A stretch of DNA of 64,000 bases from JAJRXR01 sp041987545 (GCA_041987545.1 JBHIWH010000003.1:124001-188000); one strand, 5' to 3'; shown: positions 6,905 to 16,014, counted from the stretch's first letter. Notes: generated by a model from the sequence alone, not told the origin. Program-made: numbers and translations.

Positions 6905-9457
6905 GTGCGCGCGTCGTGGGCACAGCCGGCGGGCTGGTCGGACGGGGGGGCCCGGGCGGCGCGCGTGCGCGCATGCGTCGCGCTGGCGGCGGGGATGTGC
7001 GGGATCGCGCTGGGGCGGCACTCGCCGGGCGCGCCGATGGGTTTGTGGTTCGCGTTGGCGGTCGGGGCGGCGGGCCTCGCGTGCGCCGGCCGCGGGTGGG
7101 TCTGCAAGGCGGCGCTGACACTGGCGATGTGCCTGCTGATGGCGGGGTGGACGCACGCGCGGGTGCACACGCTGGCGCCGACGTCGATCGAGCGGATGCT
7201 GCCCGCGTACGAGGGCGGCGCCGCCCCGGGGGTGATCGTGCGGGTCGAGTGCCGCGTGGAGTCGGCGACGGTGCGCCTCGGCGAGGCGCCGACGATCCTG
7301 GACCCGCCCTTCTCTGGCGAGGCGGGCGGGAGCGTTGAGGCCGAGGCGCTGCGTGTTTGGACCGACGACGGGTGGCGCCGCGCGTCGGGGCGGGTGCGGC
7401 TGCACGCGATCGGGCTGCGCAACGAACACGTGCGCGCGGGGCAGAAGGTCGTCGCGACCGGGTGGGGGGGCGCGATCGGGCGCGATCTGAACGGTGGCCG
7501 GGCGGTCGATGGCAAGGCTTGGTCACGCATGCGCGGGCCTTCGGCCATTGTGCGCATGTCCTCGCCCGGGCTGATCGAGCCGGCAGATGAAGACTGGCTC
7601 GAGCGGGCGTGGGCGGCGCCGACGCGCTGGCGCGGGGCGCTGCGGCGGCGCTCGGGCCTGGCGCTGGGCGACTACCGGTCCGACGAGGGCAGGAGCCTGA
7701 TGGCGGCGCTGCTGCTCGGACGCCGGGAGCCCGGGGTCGGGCCCGCGATCGAGCGGTTCCGCGTGCTCGGCGCGGCGCACCTGCTGTCGGTGAGCGGGTT
7801 CCACCTGGCGGTGCTGGCGGGGATCGCGCTGTGGGCCGTGCGTCTGACGGGCGAGCGCGGGCGGCTCGAGAGCGTGCTGGTCGGGGCGGCGACGCTGGTG
7901 TATCTGCTGGTGCTGCCGACGCGGGCGCCGATCGCGCGATCGGGTGCGATGGTGCTGGGCGTGCTCGCCGGCGACGCGCTGGGGCGGCGCCCGGACCGGC
8001 TGGCGAGCCTGGCCTGGGTGGCGCTGGGCCTGCTCGTGTGGCGCCCGCTGGACCTGTGGTCGATCGGGTACCAACTGAGCGTGGGGATCACGGCGCTGCT
8101 GGTCTGGCTCGGGCAGACGCGGCACCCGTGGGTCTTCGGCTGGCGGGTGGTCGGGGCGCCGGCGCGGGGCGGGGCGCTGGCCGACGCGGCGCGCGTGGTC
8201 CGAGGGACGCTGGCGACATGCGTGCTCTGCTCGCTGGTGGCGGCGCCGACGATCCTGACGCACACGGGCGTCGCCTCGCCGATCGCGCCCCTGGCCTCGG
8301 CGGTGCTGCTGCCCGTGGTGCTCGTCGATCTCGCGGTCGGGTTCGTGCTCGTGGTCGGGACGGCGATCGTGCCCGCGATGGCCGAGTTCGCGTCGGGCGT
8401 GCTGGGCGCCCTGGGCGACGCGACGCTCTGGGTCGCGGCGGCCCTCGAGCACGTGCCCGGCGCGTGGACGCGGCTGCCCCCGGTCTCGTCGGTCTGGGCC
8501 GGGGCGGCGACGCTCTGGACGCTGCGGCTGATCGCGGGCGGGCGGCTGCGGGACCGGCGGGTGTGGGCGATGGCGGCGCTGCTCGGGCTCTGGCTCGCGG
8601 GGGAGGTCGGGCTGCGGGGGTGGCTGGACCGGGGCGTGCAGGCGCGGATCCAGACAATGGCCGTCGGCGACGGGACGTGCCACCTGGTCCGCTCTGGCTC
8701 CGCCTCAATCTTGTGGGACGCGGGGTCGCTGCAGCGGGGATGGAACGAGCGCGCCATCGAGCGCGTGTGGCGGGACTCTGGCGGGCGGCGTGTACGCACC
8801 GCGATCATCTCGCACCCGAACCTCGACCACTACAACGCGCTGCCGGCGCTGGCGGGCGTCATCGGCCTTGAGCGCGTGCTCGTCGGCGCGGCGACGCTCG
8901 AGCGGCTCGACGACGGGCCCGGGCGGCACTGGCGCGAGCTGCTCGAAGAAGAAGGCGTCACGATCGAGCGGATCGGCGCCGGCGACGCGATCTTGTTCGG
9001 GCACGCGACGCTGACGATCCTGGGCGAGGGCGAGCCGGGCATGGGGATGAACGACCGCTCGCTGGTGGCGCGGCTGGAGGTCGCGACCGAGCGCGGGCCC
9101 CTGCGGGCGCTGTTCACGGGCGACATCCAGGACGAGGCGATGGGCCTGCTCGCCTCGCGTGGCGTGGACGTGCGGGCGGACGTGCTCGAGCTGCCCCACC
9201 ACGGGTCGTTCACGCCCGGGGGGCCCGGGTTCATCGAGCGCGTGGGCCCGTCGGTGGTCGTCCAGTCCACGGGCGTCGATCGGATCGGTGACCCCCGGTG
9301 GGAGGGCGCCAGGCGCGGACGAGTCTGGTGGACGACGGCGGCCCACGGGGCGGCGTGGGTCGAGCTGCGGCGGGACGGGTCGGTCGTCACGGGGGCGCGG
9401 CTGGCCGGGGACGAGCGGGATCTTGCGCGCCGGGCGGGCGGGGGCCCGGGCGGCTAG
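6905..9457 (+). CDS. comEC: ComEC/Rec2 family DNA-uptake channel
   Basis: An 850-residue protein with the full ComEC layout: N-terminal membrane helices with a DUF4131-type OB region (about 20-170), a competence domain with several helices carrying HLLSVSGFHLAVLAG (around 290-305), and a C-terminal metallo-beta-lactamase-like domain (about 590-840) with SHPNLDHYNAL, LFTGDIQDEA and LELPHHGS. Known role: the inner-membrane channel that passes single-stranded DNA during transformation. The metal motif reads H-P-N-L-D-H. The GTG at 6905 is uncertain; an in-frame GTG at 6965 is an alternative. Its stop shares a CTAG with the convergent gene's stop. No other competence genes are nearby, as is common for comEC. 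Confidence 0.9.
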   Translation: MRASWAQPAGWSDGGARAARVRACVALAAGMCGIALGRHSPGAPMGLWFALAVGAAGLACAGRGWVCKAALTLAMCLLMAGWTHARVHTLAPTSIERMLPAYEGGAAPGVIVRVECRVESATVRLGEAPTILDPPFSGEAGGSVEAEALRVWTDDGWRRASGRVRLHAIGLRNEHVRAGQKVVATGWGGAIGRDLNGGRAVDGKAWSRMRGPSAIVRMSSPGLIEPADEDWLERAWAAPTRWRGALRRRSGLALGDYRSDEGRSLMAALLLGRREPGVGPAIERFRVLGAAHLLSVSGFHLAVLAGIALWAVRLTGERGRLESVLVGAATLVYLLVLPTRAPIARSGAMVLGVLAGDALGRRPDRLASLAWVALGLLVWRPLDLWSIGYQLSVGITALLVWLGQTRHPWVFGWRVVGAPARGGALADAARVVRGTLATCVLCSLVAAPTILTHTGVASPIAPLASAVLLPVVLVDLAVGFVLVVGTAIVPAMAEFASGVLGALGDATLWVAAALEHVPGAWTRLPPVSSVWAGAATLWTLRLIAGGRLRDRRVWAMAALLGLWLAGEVGLRGWLDRGVQARIQTMAVGDGTCHLVRSGSASILWDAGSLQRGWNERAIERVWRDSGGRRVRTAIISHPNLDHYNALPALAGVIGLERVLVGAATLERLDDGPGRHWRELLEEEGVTIERIGAGDAILFGHATLTILGEGEPGMGMNDRSLVARLEVATERGPLRALFTGDIQDEAMGLLASRGVDVRADVLELPHHGSFTPGGPGFIERVGPSVVVQSTGVDRIGDPRWEGARRGRVWWTTAAHGAAWVELRRDGSVVTGARLAGDERDLARRAGGGPGG

Positions 9458-11424
9458 CGGCGCCCGGACCGGTAGTCCTCGGCGATCTCGGTCAGGCGGC
9501 GCTTGTCCTCGGCTCGCTTGGCCAGCGCGACCACCTCGTCGATGAACGCGCCCGCGGCGAGCGCGCCCTCGCGCCGCTTGATCGCGTCGCCGACCTCGAC
9601 GGCGTCGGCGATGACCTGGTCTCCCCGGATCGAGCGGCTCATGAGGTCCAGCGCCAGCCCGTGGTCGGCGCCCCGCTCGGCGAGCAGGGCGCGGGCGGCC
9701 GTCCAGGCGGTGTCGAGCGCGATCGGGTCGGCGACGACCGCCGCGTGCTGGGCCAGCGCGAGGTGGACGCAGTCCGCGAGCCTGCCCGACCGGTACGCCG
9801 GGGCGAGGGCGGCCAGCGCCAGCTCGGGGCCGACCGCGTCCGGCGAATCGCCTTCGAGAAGTTCGATCGCGATGTCGGCGGCCTGCGCGTCGCGGCCGAG
9901 CATGGCCAGCGCCCGGGCGGCGCCCGCGGGGTCGCCCTCGGCGAGCCGGCGAGCCGACTCGTCGTCCAGGCCGAGCGAGTCTCGAAGTGGCAGGGCGTCA
10001 TCGACGCGGCGTCCACCCGAGGAGAGCGTGATCAGCGGGTCGCCCAGTGCGGCGAGCTTCCAGACGTTCGCCCCGTCGGCGCGGACGGCCGCGGCCCACG
10101 GGTACCCGATCGCCAGGCGCCCGGCGAGGATCTCGGGCGGCATGAACGCCCGGAGGTACGGCTCGTCCACCGAGCCCAGCGCCGCGTACGCGCCGCGCTC
10201 CAGCCACCGCCCGCCCACGCCGGTCCGCCCATCGCCCCGCGCCAGCGAGAACGAGTGGATCAGGTGCAGGATGACCGGGTGGTTCAGGTGCGGGACGTCG
10301 GCGGGGTACCCCCGGCCCGGGTTCAGGTCGAACTGGTGGGGGGCGCCCTTGGAGTTGATCAGCACGAGGTCGGCGTCGATGGGCGCGAGCGTCGCGTGGC
10401 GCCAGTCCTCAAGGCCCGAGTGGGGCGAGTCCAGGTCGGTCACGTCCATGCCGCGCTCGGAGAGGATCCTGACCGCCGGGGCGTTGTCGTAGCGCGTCCA
10501 GTCGCCCGTGACCGGGTAAGCGTCGAAGGTCCAGGCGCTGTGGGCCTCGAGGAAGAGGGCGCACATGGCGCGGTAGGCGCTCGTGGTCTCGTTGCCGACG
10601 AGCTGGGAGGCCCAGGCCCAGCGCTGGCCCTGGGCGTCGCGGCCGAGCACGTCGGAGACGGCGTACGTCTGGTTGCCGCCCCGGTCGTCGCGGAAGTTGA
10701 GGGGCGCGTCGAGGGCGAGGGTGATCGCGTCCAGGTCGTCGCCCGCCTCGTTCCACGCGAGCGTGGTCTGCTCGGCGAGCCGCTCGATGTCGCCCGCGAT
10801 CGATTCGATCTTGGCCAGTGGCCAGAACCCGCTGGCGATCCCGCCCGGGTCGTCGATCAGGCCCAGGGGCTGGTTGCGGCCGGCGGCCAGCGCGAGCGCG
10901 CCGGTCCACGCGGGGTCGGTCGCGCTGGTGATGACCATGCCGGGCGGGGTGATCCCGCCGGCGCGGAGGGCGGCGACGGCGTCGGCCTGCGACGTGGCGG
11001 GGTCCATCCCCAGCGCGTCGGCCCAGGCCTCGTTCAGGCGCTGCTCGCGGGCGGGCGCCGGCGCGGGCCATTCCCCGCCGCCCGACCAGCGCACGACGGA
11101 CTCGGGCTCGAAGGCGCGGACAAAGCGGGCGATGTCCTCCTGGGCCCGCGGCGAGCGGTCGTCGATCAGCACGGGGAACCGGGTCAGCCCGTCCCACGCG
11201 GCGATCGCCTCGACGTAGTCGGCGGTGGACCCGACGACGACGACGGTCGGGATCACGCGCTGGGCGGCGCGCTGCACCGCCGCGCGGACGCCGACGCGCC
11301 GGGGCGCCTCGAACCCGTCGGCCTGGGTCAGGATCTGCCGCAGGTTGTCGGGCAGCGAGGGCGGCTCGGCGGCGCCTGCGAGGCCCTGGGTGCAGACGAG
11401 CGCGGCGATGGTGAGTCGGATCAT
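9454..11424 (-). CDS. Large secreted protein of unknown function
   Basis: A 656-residue protein with a signal peptide (MIRLTIAALVCTQGLAGA). No enzyme family could be assigned with confidence. Residues about 60-90 (TVVVVGSTADYVEAIAAW, then FPVLIDD) resemble the cell-wall-binding repeat 2 style of motif. A middle section (H-P-V-I-L-H-L-I-H-S-F-S, then W-L-E-R-G-A-Y-A-A-L-G-S-V-D-E-P) is reminiscent of the C-terminal part of caspase-like C25/CHAT domains, but a clear catalytic His-Cys pair was not recognised. The last 200 residues are helical and Ala-rich. Convergent with comEC, with the two stop codons overlapping in CTAG; head-to-head with trpE. Confidence 0.65.
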   Translation of the reverse strand: MIRLTIAALVCTQGLAGAAEPPSLPDNLRQILTQADGFEAPRRVGVRAAVQRAAQRVIPTVVVVGSTADYVEAIAAWDGLTRFPVLIDDRSPRAQEDIARFVRAFEPESVVRWSGGGEWPAPAPAREQRLNEAWADALGMDPATSQADAVAALRAGGITPPGMVITSATDPAWTGALALAAGRNQPLGLIDDPGGIASGFWPLAKIESIAGDIERLAEQTTLAWNEAGDDLDAITLALDAPLNFRDDRGGNQTYAVSDVLGRDAQGQRWAWASQLVGNETTSAYRAMCALFLEAHSAWTFDAYPVTGDWTRYDNAPAVRILSERGMDVTDLDSPHSGLEDWRHATLAPIDADLVLINSKGAPHQFDLNPGRGYPADVPHLNHPVILHLIHSFSLARGDGRTGVGGRWLERGAYAALGSVDEPYLRAFMPPEILAGRLAIGYPWAAAVRADGANVWKLAALGDPLITLSSGGRRVDDALPLRDSLGLDDESARRLAEGDPAGAARALAMLGRDAQAADIAIELLEGDSPDAVGPELALAALAPAYRSGRLADCVHLALAQHAAVVADPIALDTAWTAARALLAERGADHGLALDLMSRSIRGDQVIADAVEVGDAIKRREGALAAGAFIDEVVALAKRAEDKRRLTEIAEDYRSGRR

Positions 11425-11491
11425 GCGTGGACGCCCTCCCGGGGCACTCTACGGGGCGGGCCCCGCCCGGGGTCGTGCGAATCCGGCGCCC

Positions 11492-11497
11492 TAGACT
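11492..11497 (+). promoter_or_regulatory. -10 element of trpE, leaderless type
   Basis: TAGACT ends seven bases before the GTG start of trpE, which places the expected transcription start on the start codon itself. No Shine-Dalgarno is present in the gap (CGCCGCC), and no convincing -35 was seen. Confidence 0.5.
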
Positions 11498-11504
11498 CGC
11501 CGCC

Positions 11505-13112
11505 GTGCCGAGCCTGACACGCGACGAGCTGGTCCAGATCGCCCGAGCGCAGCGGGATGGGGGCGAGACGCGCACCCTCGCGATCCCGGTGGGCGTCCGC
11601 CTGCTGGCCGACCAACTGACCCCGGTGCTGGCGTATCGGCGGCTGGTCTCGGGCGACGAGCGGACGGCGCCCTCGTTCCTGCTCGAGTCGGTCGAGGGGG
11701 GCGACCGCCAGGGGCGCCACTCGATCCTGGGCGCCCGCCCGAGGCTCGAGGTCGTGACCACCCAGGGCTCGAGCGAGATCACGTGGCACGGGCCGGCGGT
11801 CGTGCCCACGCCCTCCGACGGCGGGGACCCCTTCGAGATCCTGCGGGCCGTCTCGGGCGGGATGACGCTGGTCATGCCCGAGCACGCGGTCGAGCGGGGG
11901 CTGCTGCCCTCGTGCTTCCTCGGGGGCTGGGTGGGCAACGCGGCGTACGACACGGTGCGGTACGCCGAGCCGTCCAAGCTCGCGTGGGAGCACGCCCCGC
12001 CCGACGACCGGGGCCTGCCCGACCTGCAGTTCGGGTTCTACGACGGCGTGGTCGTGTTCGACCACGTGGATCGCGTCGTGCACGTCGTGCAGCTGGCGTT
12101 CGTGGGCGAGCACGACGAGGCGGGGGCCGCGTACGACGCGGCGGTCGCGGCGATCGAGGCCCGTTGCGAGGACATCCAGCGTCACTCCAAGCCCCTGCCC
12201 TCGGGTCGCATGGACCGGGGGGCGGGCGCCCGCGCTGAGCAGATGGCGTCGAACACGAGCCGCGAGCAGCACGCGGCAATGGTGGCGCGGGCGCTCGAGT
12301 ACATCCGCGCGGGCGACATCTTCCAGGTCGTCGTGGGCCAGCGGTTCGAGCGGGCGTCGCCGGCGGACCCGTTCGACGTGTACCGGGCGCTGCGGGCGGT
12401 GAACCCGAGCCCGTACATGGTGTACCTGCAGGGTCGGGGGCAGATCCTGGTCGCGTCGAGCCCGGAGATACTTTGTCGAGTCCGTCGGGGCGACGGAGCC
12501 TCGATGGTCGTGACCAACCGCCCGCTGGCCGGCACACGCAAGCGAGGCTCGACGCCCGAGGAGGACGCGGCCCTGGAGGCCGAGCTGCTGGCCGATCCGA
12601 AGGAGCGGGCCGAGCACGTGATGCTGGTGGACCTGGGCCGCAACGACGTGGGGCGGGTGGCCGAGCCGGGGTCGATCGAGCTCGGCCCGGTGATGAGCAT
12701 CGAGCGGTACAGCCACGTGATGCACATCAGCTCGACGGTGACCGGATGCGTTCGCGAGGGGCTGGACTGCTGGGACGCGCTGCGTGCGGCCCTGCCGGTG
12801 GGCACGATCTCGGGCGCGCCCAAGATCCGGGCGATGCAGATCATCGACGAGCTGGAGCCGGTGCGGCGCGGGCCCTACGGCGGGGGCATGGGCTGGGTTG
12901 GGCTCGACGGTGAGATGGACATCGCGCTGGCCCTGCGGACGATGGTCGTCCCGACCGCGCTGCGGGAGGGCGGGGCGTGGACGTACCACGTGCAGGCGGC
13001 CGGCGGGATCGTCGCCGACTCGGAGGCGGGCGCCGAGTTCCAGGAGACGGTCAACAAGGCGGCGGCGCTGGCGCGCGCGATCGATGTCGCGGAGCGGGCG
13101 TTCGGGGGTTAG
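11505..13112 (+). CDS. trpE: Anthranilate synthase component I
   Basis: A 535-residue chorismate-utilising enzyme. The C-terminal synthase domain (about 230-530) has all family blocks: PSPYMVYLQ, SSPEILCRV, RPLAGTRKRG, DLGRNDVGRV, VMHISSTVTG, VGTISGAPKIRAM, YGGGMGWVGLDGEMD and VQAAGGIVADS. The N-terminal part carries the LLESVEGGDRQGRHSILG stretch typical of TrpE (Trp feedback-binding region), which separates it from PabB. It converts chorismate and glutamine/ammonia to anthranilate, first step of tryptophan synthesis; it normally pairs with TrpG, which is not in the window. The GTG at 11505 is chosen because it removes an unrelated Pro/Arg-rich extension and is placed right after a -10-like hexamer. 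Its stop overlaps the convergent lipoprotein gene. Confidence 0.92.
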   Translation: MPSLTRDELVQIARAQRDGGETRTLAIPVGVRLLADQLTPVLAYRRLVSGDERTAPSFLLESVEGGDRQGRHSILGARPRLEVVTTQGSSEITWHGPAVVPTPSDGGDPFEILRAVSGGMTLVMPEHAVERGLLPSCFLGGWVGNAAYDTVRYAEPSKLAWEHAPPDDRGLPDLQFGFYDGVVVFDHVDRVVHVVQLAFVGEHDEAGAAYDAAVAAIEARCEDIQRHSKPLPSGRMDRGAGARAEQMASNTSREQHAAMVARALEYIRAGDIFQVVVGQRFERASPADPFDVYRALRAVNPSPYMVYLQGRGQILVASSPEILCRVRRGDGASMVVTNRPLAGTRKRGSTPEEDAALEAELLADPKERAEHVMLVDLGRNDVGRVAEPGSIELGPVMSIERYSHVMHISSTVTGCVREGLDCWDALRAALPVGTISGAPKIRAMQIIDELEPVRRGPYGGGMGWVGLDGEMDIALALRTMVVPTALREGGAWTYHVQAAGGIVADSEAGAEFQETVNKAAALARAIDVAERAFGG

Positions 13113-13843
13113 TCCGTGCGGCGGATGCCGCATGCAAGACGGGACGCCCACGCCGAGGCCGCGTCGCCCGACGCCGCGGCGACGTAGAACGACACGCGAC
13201 GCCCCGAGCGTCCATCCCAGACTTCCACGTGCACGGCGTTCCCGCCGAGGTCCCAGTCGATCGGGCGATTCCAGAGCACGATGAGAAGATCATCGCGGGC
13301 GGTCGAGTCCGCGCCGTGCTCCAACTCGGGGAGCTGGCTCTTGAGTTCGACGAGTCTGTGCGCCGACTCTCGCTGATCCGGGTCCGACCAGTCGACGTTC
13401 TCGAACTCCCGGTCGCCGAACGCAAGCGCCATGCGGGCGAGGCCGGGCGAGTTCAGACCGCTCAGCCCAACGCGGCCTGAACGAAGCTGGGTCGGGAGCA
13501 CGTAGCTCTGCCCGTCCCAGTCGAACCCTGGGGATCGTGCGGGCTCTCCGATCGAGACCCAGATCGTGCACGGCGTATCTCGCACGACGTACTTCAGTTC
13601 GAAGGGGGGATCCGGCGCGGCCTCGACCAGATCGAGCGAGACGCCGAGTGTCTCGATGATCTGGACGGGAGGAGGACCGGTGTCGGTGACGCACCGCAGG
13701 GAATCGGCGCGCGTCAAGACCCAGGGGTGCTCCCGGACGATCGTGTCCGAGCGCACCTGTTCGGTCGGCTTGCAGCCGGTCAACGCCGCGATCGCGCACA
13801 GCGCGCCCGCGGTCGCCCAACGCGATCCGAGGATCGCGCCGAT
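13109..13843 (-). CDS. Lipoprotein of unknown function with no canonical start codon
   Basis: The first canonical start in frame is TTG at 13783, but that codon lies inside an evident lipoprotein signal: ...A-L-C-A-I-A-A-L-T-G-C, where LTGC is a good lipobox. Reading further upstream in frame gives I-G-A-I-L-G-S-R-W-A-T-A-G-A-L, which makes a complete signal peptide (one Arg, then a hydrophobic core), and begins with ATC immediately after the TAG stop of the HU gene. I therefore place the start at ATC 13843 and flag it as unusual: a rare ATC start, an ATG lost by mutation or error, or readthrough of the HU stop. The mature part (about 220 residues) is soluble, with no recognised domain. Convergent with trpE and overlapping its stop. 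Confidence 0.55.
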   Translation of the reverse strand: MGAILGSRWATAGALCAIAALTGCKPTEQVRSDTIVREHPWVLTRADSLRCVTDTGPPPVQIIETLGVSLDLVEAAPDPPFELKYVVRDTPCTIWVSIGEPARSPGFDWDGQSYVLPTQLRSGRVGLSGLNSPGLARMALAFGDREFENVDWSDPDQRESAHRLVELKSQLPELEHGADSTARDDLLIVLWNRPIDWDLGGNAVHVEVWDGRSGRRVSFYVAAASGDAASAWASRLACGIRRTD

Positions 13844-14113
13844 CTACAGCGTTTCCTTCAGGTTCTGCGAGGGCTTGAAGGCGCAGGTGGTGGTCTCGGG
13901 GATCTGGATCGGCTGCTTGGTCGCCGGGTTCATGCCCGTGCGGGCGGCCCGGACCTTGCGCTGGAACGTGCCGAAGCCCGAGATCGCGACCTTCTCGTCG
14001 GTCTTGAGGCCCTTGGTGATGGACTCGATGACGGCCTCGACGGCCTTGGTCGCGTCGGCCTTGGTGGACTCCATCTGGGACGCGACGGATTCGATCAGAT
14101 CGGTCTTGTTCAT
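13844..14113 (-). CDS. HU/IHF family DNA-binding protein (first of two)
   Basis: An 89-residue histone-like protein: M-N-K-T-D-L-I-E-S-V-A N-terminal helix, GFGTFQRKVRAARTGMNPATKQPI (the conserved beta-arm region with G-x-N-P) and a K-P-S-Q-x-L-K end. Known: dimeric nucleoid protein that bends DNA. Start ATG at 14113 is backed by AGGAGG a few bases upstream. The stop TAG is directly followed, in the same frame, by the lipoprotein reading frame. A second HU-like gene lies near 62.5 kb. Divergent from the 2-hydroxyacid dehydrogenase gene. Confidence 0.93.
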   Translation of the reverse strand: MNKTDLIESVASQMESTKADATKAVEAVIESITKGLKTDEKVAISGFGTFQRKVRAARTGMNPATKQPIQIPETTTCAFKPSQNLKETL

Positions 14114-14294
14114 GTCAGCCTCCTGCTGGCCCTCCCCCGCGCTCCGCGTGGGGGGCTGATCGTGGTGTGAATGGGCAGTCTTTCGGTCAGGACCCGCCGG
14201 ATCCGCCAGAAACCGGGCCGATTCGGGCGGCGCGATTCTGAACGGCGTCACCCCCGGATCAGGGGTGTCCCGGGCCCGGCGGGCGCGGGCGGGC

Positions 14295-14300
14295 AACGAT
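14295..14300 (+). promoter_or_regulatory. -10-like element of the 2-hydroxyacid dehydrogenase gene
   Basis: AACGAT ends five bases before the GTG at 14306. No Shine-Dalgarno intervenes. It fits the leaderless pattern but is a weaker hexamer than most. Confidence 0.35.
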
Positions 14301-14305
14301 CGTGC

Positions 14306-15259
14306 GTGGGCCGATCCCTGGTCATCGTGTGCGAGCCGATCCCCGACGAGGCCGTCGCGTGGCTGGGCGAGCGGGCCGAGGTGTTGTGCGTGGGCCCGGG
14401 CGGGGCGGGGTTCGACGGGGCGCTGGCGCGGGCCGAGGCGCTGGTGGTCCGGACGTACACGCGCGTGGACGCGGCGCTGCTGTCGCGGGCGCCGAGGCTG
14501 CGTGTCGTGGGGCGCGCGGGCGTTGGCGTGGACAACATCGACCTGGCCGCGTGCGCCGCGGCGGGCGTGCGCGTCGTGCACACGCCCGAGGCCAACGCGG
14601 ACGCCGTCGTCGAACTCGTGCTCGGGCTCGTGCTGGACGTGCTGCGCTCGCGGCCGCTGGTCGAGCGGGCGATGACGCGCGCAGAGTGGGACGCGCTGCG
14701 CGAGACGCTGGTGGCGCCGCGGCAGCTCGCGGGCTCGACGCTGGGCGTGTATGGGTTTGGCCGCGTGGGCTCGAGGCTCGGGCGCGTCGGGGCGGCGCTG
14801 GGGATGCGCGTGATCTACCACGACGTGCGGGAGATCGCCGAGGGCGAGCGGTGGGGGGCGGCGCCCGTTGACCGGGACGTGCTGCTCTCAGAGTCGGACG
14901 TGCTGAGCGTGCACGTGGACGATCGGCCGGGCAACCGCGGGCTGATCGACGCGGCGGCGCTGGCGAAGGTCAAGCCCGGCGTCGTGCTGGTGAACACGAG
15001 CCGCGGGTTCGTGGTGGACGCGGGGGCGTGCGCGGCGTTCCTGCGGCAAAACCCGGGGGCGACGGCGATCCTGGACGTGCATGAGCCGGAGCCGGTCGGC
15101 GGGGAGTACCCGCTGCTGGGCCTGCCCAACGCGCGGCTGACGCCTCACATCGGGGCCGCGACGGGGCGGGCGAAGGCGGCGATGGGCTGGGTCGTGCGCG
15201 ATGTGTGGCGCGTGCTCGGGGGCGACGAGCCCGAGTTCGAGGCGCGGGCGAAGGCGTGA
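14306..15259 (+). CDS. D-isomer-specific 2-hydroxyacid dehydrogenase (SerA-like catalytic part)
   Basis: A 317-residue NAD-dependent dehydrogenase. The catalytic domain begins SLVIVCEPIPDEAVAWL; GRAGVGVDNIDLAA and the TPEANADAVVELVLG stretch are typical of phosphoglycerate dehydrogenases. The Rossmann motif is G-F-G-R-V-G at about 150, the catalytic Arg is in VNTSRGFVVD, and the catalytic His in LTPHIGAATG. It lacks the C-terminal ACT/ASB domains of full-length SerA, so it could be a short 3-phosphoglycerate dehydrogenase or act on another 2-hydroxyacid. The start GTG at 14306 is chosen from protein alignment; it is divergent from the HU gene. Confidence 0.85.
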   Translation: MGRSLVIVCEPIPDEAVAWLGERAEVLCVGPGGAGFDGALARAEALVVRTYTRVDAALLSRAPRLRVVGRAGVGVDNIDLAACAAAGVRVVHTPEANADAVVELVLGLVLDVLRSRPLVERAMTRAEWDALRETLVAPRQLAGSTLGVYGFGRVGSRLGRVGAALGMRVIYHDVREIAEGERWGAAPVDRDVLLSESDVLSVHVDDRPGNRGLIDAAALAKVKPGVVLVNTSRGFVVDAGACAAFLRQNPGATAILDVHEPEPVGGEYPLLGLPNARLTPHIGAATGRAKAAMGWVVRDVWRVLGGDEPEFEARAKA

Positions 15260-15268
15260 GGAGCGCGC

Positions 15269-15625
15269 TCAGGCGCGGCGCAGTTCCTCGGCCGCGAGGC
15301 GGCGTTGGTCGTGCTCTCGGTACTTCGTCCGGATGACGAACAGCAGCGGGGTCATGATCGCGCAGAGCAGCAGGCCGCCGAGCAACGGTGGGTACCAGAC
15401 GTGGTACGGCTGCCCGATGGAGACGGCGTACACGCCGATGCCGAGGCAGACGACGCCGATCACGATCCCGACGTAGTACATGCCGAGGACGAACGCCTTG
15501 GCCATGCCCTTGGCGGCGAGCGGCCCGCCGAGCCCGCCCCCGACACCCCCGAAGACGACGCCGATGACGGCGCCGCCGACGCCCCCGATCAGCCCGGCCT
15601 CCTGCGCGGTCCACCACTCGTTCAT
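15269..15625 (-). CDS. Small membrane protein of unknown function, coupled to a DUF2089 regulator
   Basis: A 118-residue protein. Residues about 10-35 are extremely Gly-rich (GGVGGAVIGVVFGGVGGGLGG), followed by two clear transmembrane helices (about 44-68 and 80-100) and a charged C-terminal tail (RTKYREHDQRRLAAEELRR). Its ATG overlaps the stop of the DUF2089 gene (ATGA), so it is very likely made from the same transcript. In other bacteria DUF2089 genes are often beside small membrane genes; the job of this partner is unknown. Confidence 0.75.
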   Translation of the reverse strand: MNEWWTAQEAGLIGGVGGAVIGVVFGGVGGGLGGPLAAKGMAKAFVLGMYYVGIVIGVVCLGIGVYAVSIGQPYHVWYPPLLGGLLLCAIMTPLLFVIRTKYREHDQRRLAAEELRRA

Positions 15626-16014
15626 GACGGTTCCCCTTGCGTGTGATCGGTCTGCCGCGTGTCGGCGGCCCCGGTGTTAGCGGCGTTGGTGTCGCGGAGC
15701 GTGTCGCGGAGCGCGCGGGCGCCGGAGACCGACAGCTCGCCCCGCTCGACGAGGCTCGCGAGCAGGTCGGCGACCGGGTCGGGCGTGGCGCCCTCGACGA
15801 CGGCGCGGAGTCGCCCGATGGTCTTGTCCAGGCGGGCGCGGATGGTCGGGTAGCTGACGCCGTAGGAAGAGGCCAGGCCCTTCAGGGAGCCCGACTGGAG
15901 CACCAGCTCGCAGACCAGGTCCAGGTCCTCGCGTGGGAGGGCCAGGAGGGGGTGGTCCCTCTCGGCGCCGACTCGGGTTGGGCCATCGGGCTTTGACATC
16001 GTTGAAGTCATCAT
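15622..16014 (-). CDS. DUF2089 family DNA-binding regulator
   Basis: A 130-residue protein whose core, LDLVCELVLQSGSLKGLASSYGVSYPTIRARLD, is the DUF2089 helix-turn-helix (a sigma-like/HTH fold); the remaining half is a second helical section (ADLLASLVERGELSVSGARAL). The N-terminal Cys zinc ribbon found in longer DUF2089 proteins is absent. Two adjacent ATGs exist at 16014 and 16011; the latter lies seven bases after a GATAAT -10, as in the leaderless pattern of this window. Direct repeats spanning its promoter suggest autoregulation (inference). Co-transcribed with the small membrane protein gene. Confidence 0.8.
   Translation of the reverse strand: MMTSTMSKPDGPTRVGAERDHPLLALPREDLDLVCELVLQSGSLKGLASSYGVSYPTIRARLDKTIGRLRAVVEGATPDPVADLLASLVERGELSVSGARALRDTLRDTNAANTGAADTRQTDHTQGEPS

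Noticed and set aside
4960..7557. Very long minus-strand ORF (865 codons) through the pseudopilin and comEC 5' region
   Set aside because: GC-rich DNA keeps antisense frames open. The translation is Arg/Pro-rich, with protein-like sequence only in the final 146 codons (the phosphatase), and the plus-strand genes have clear family motifs.
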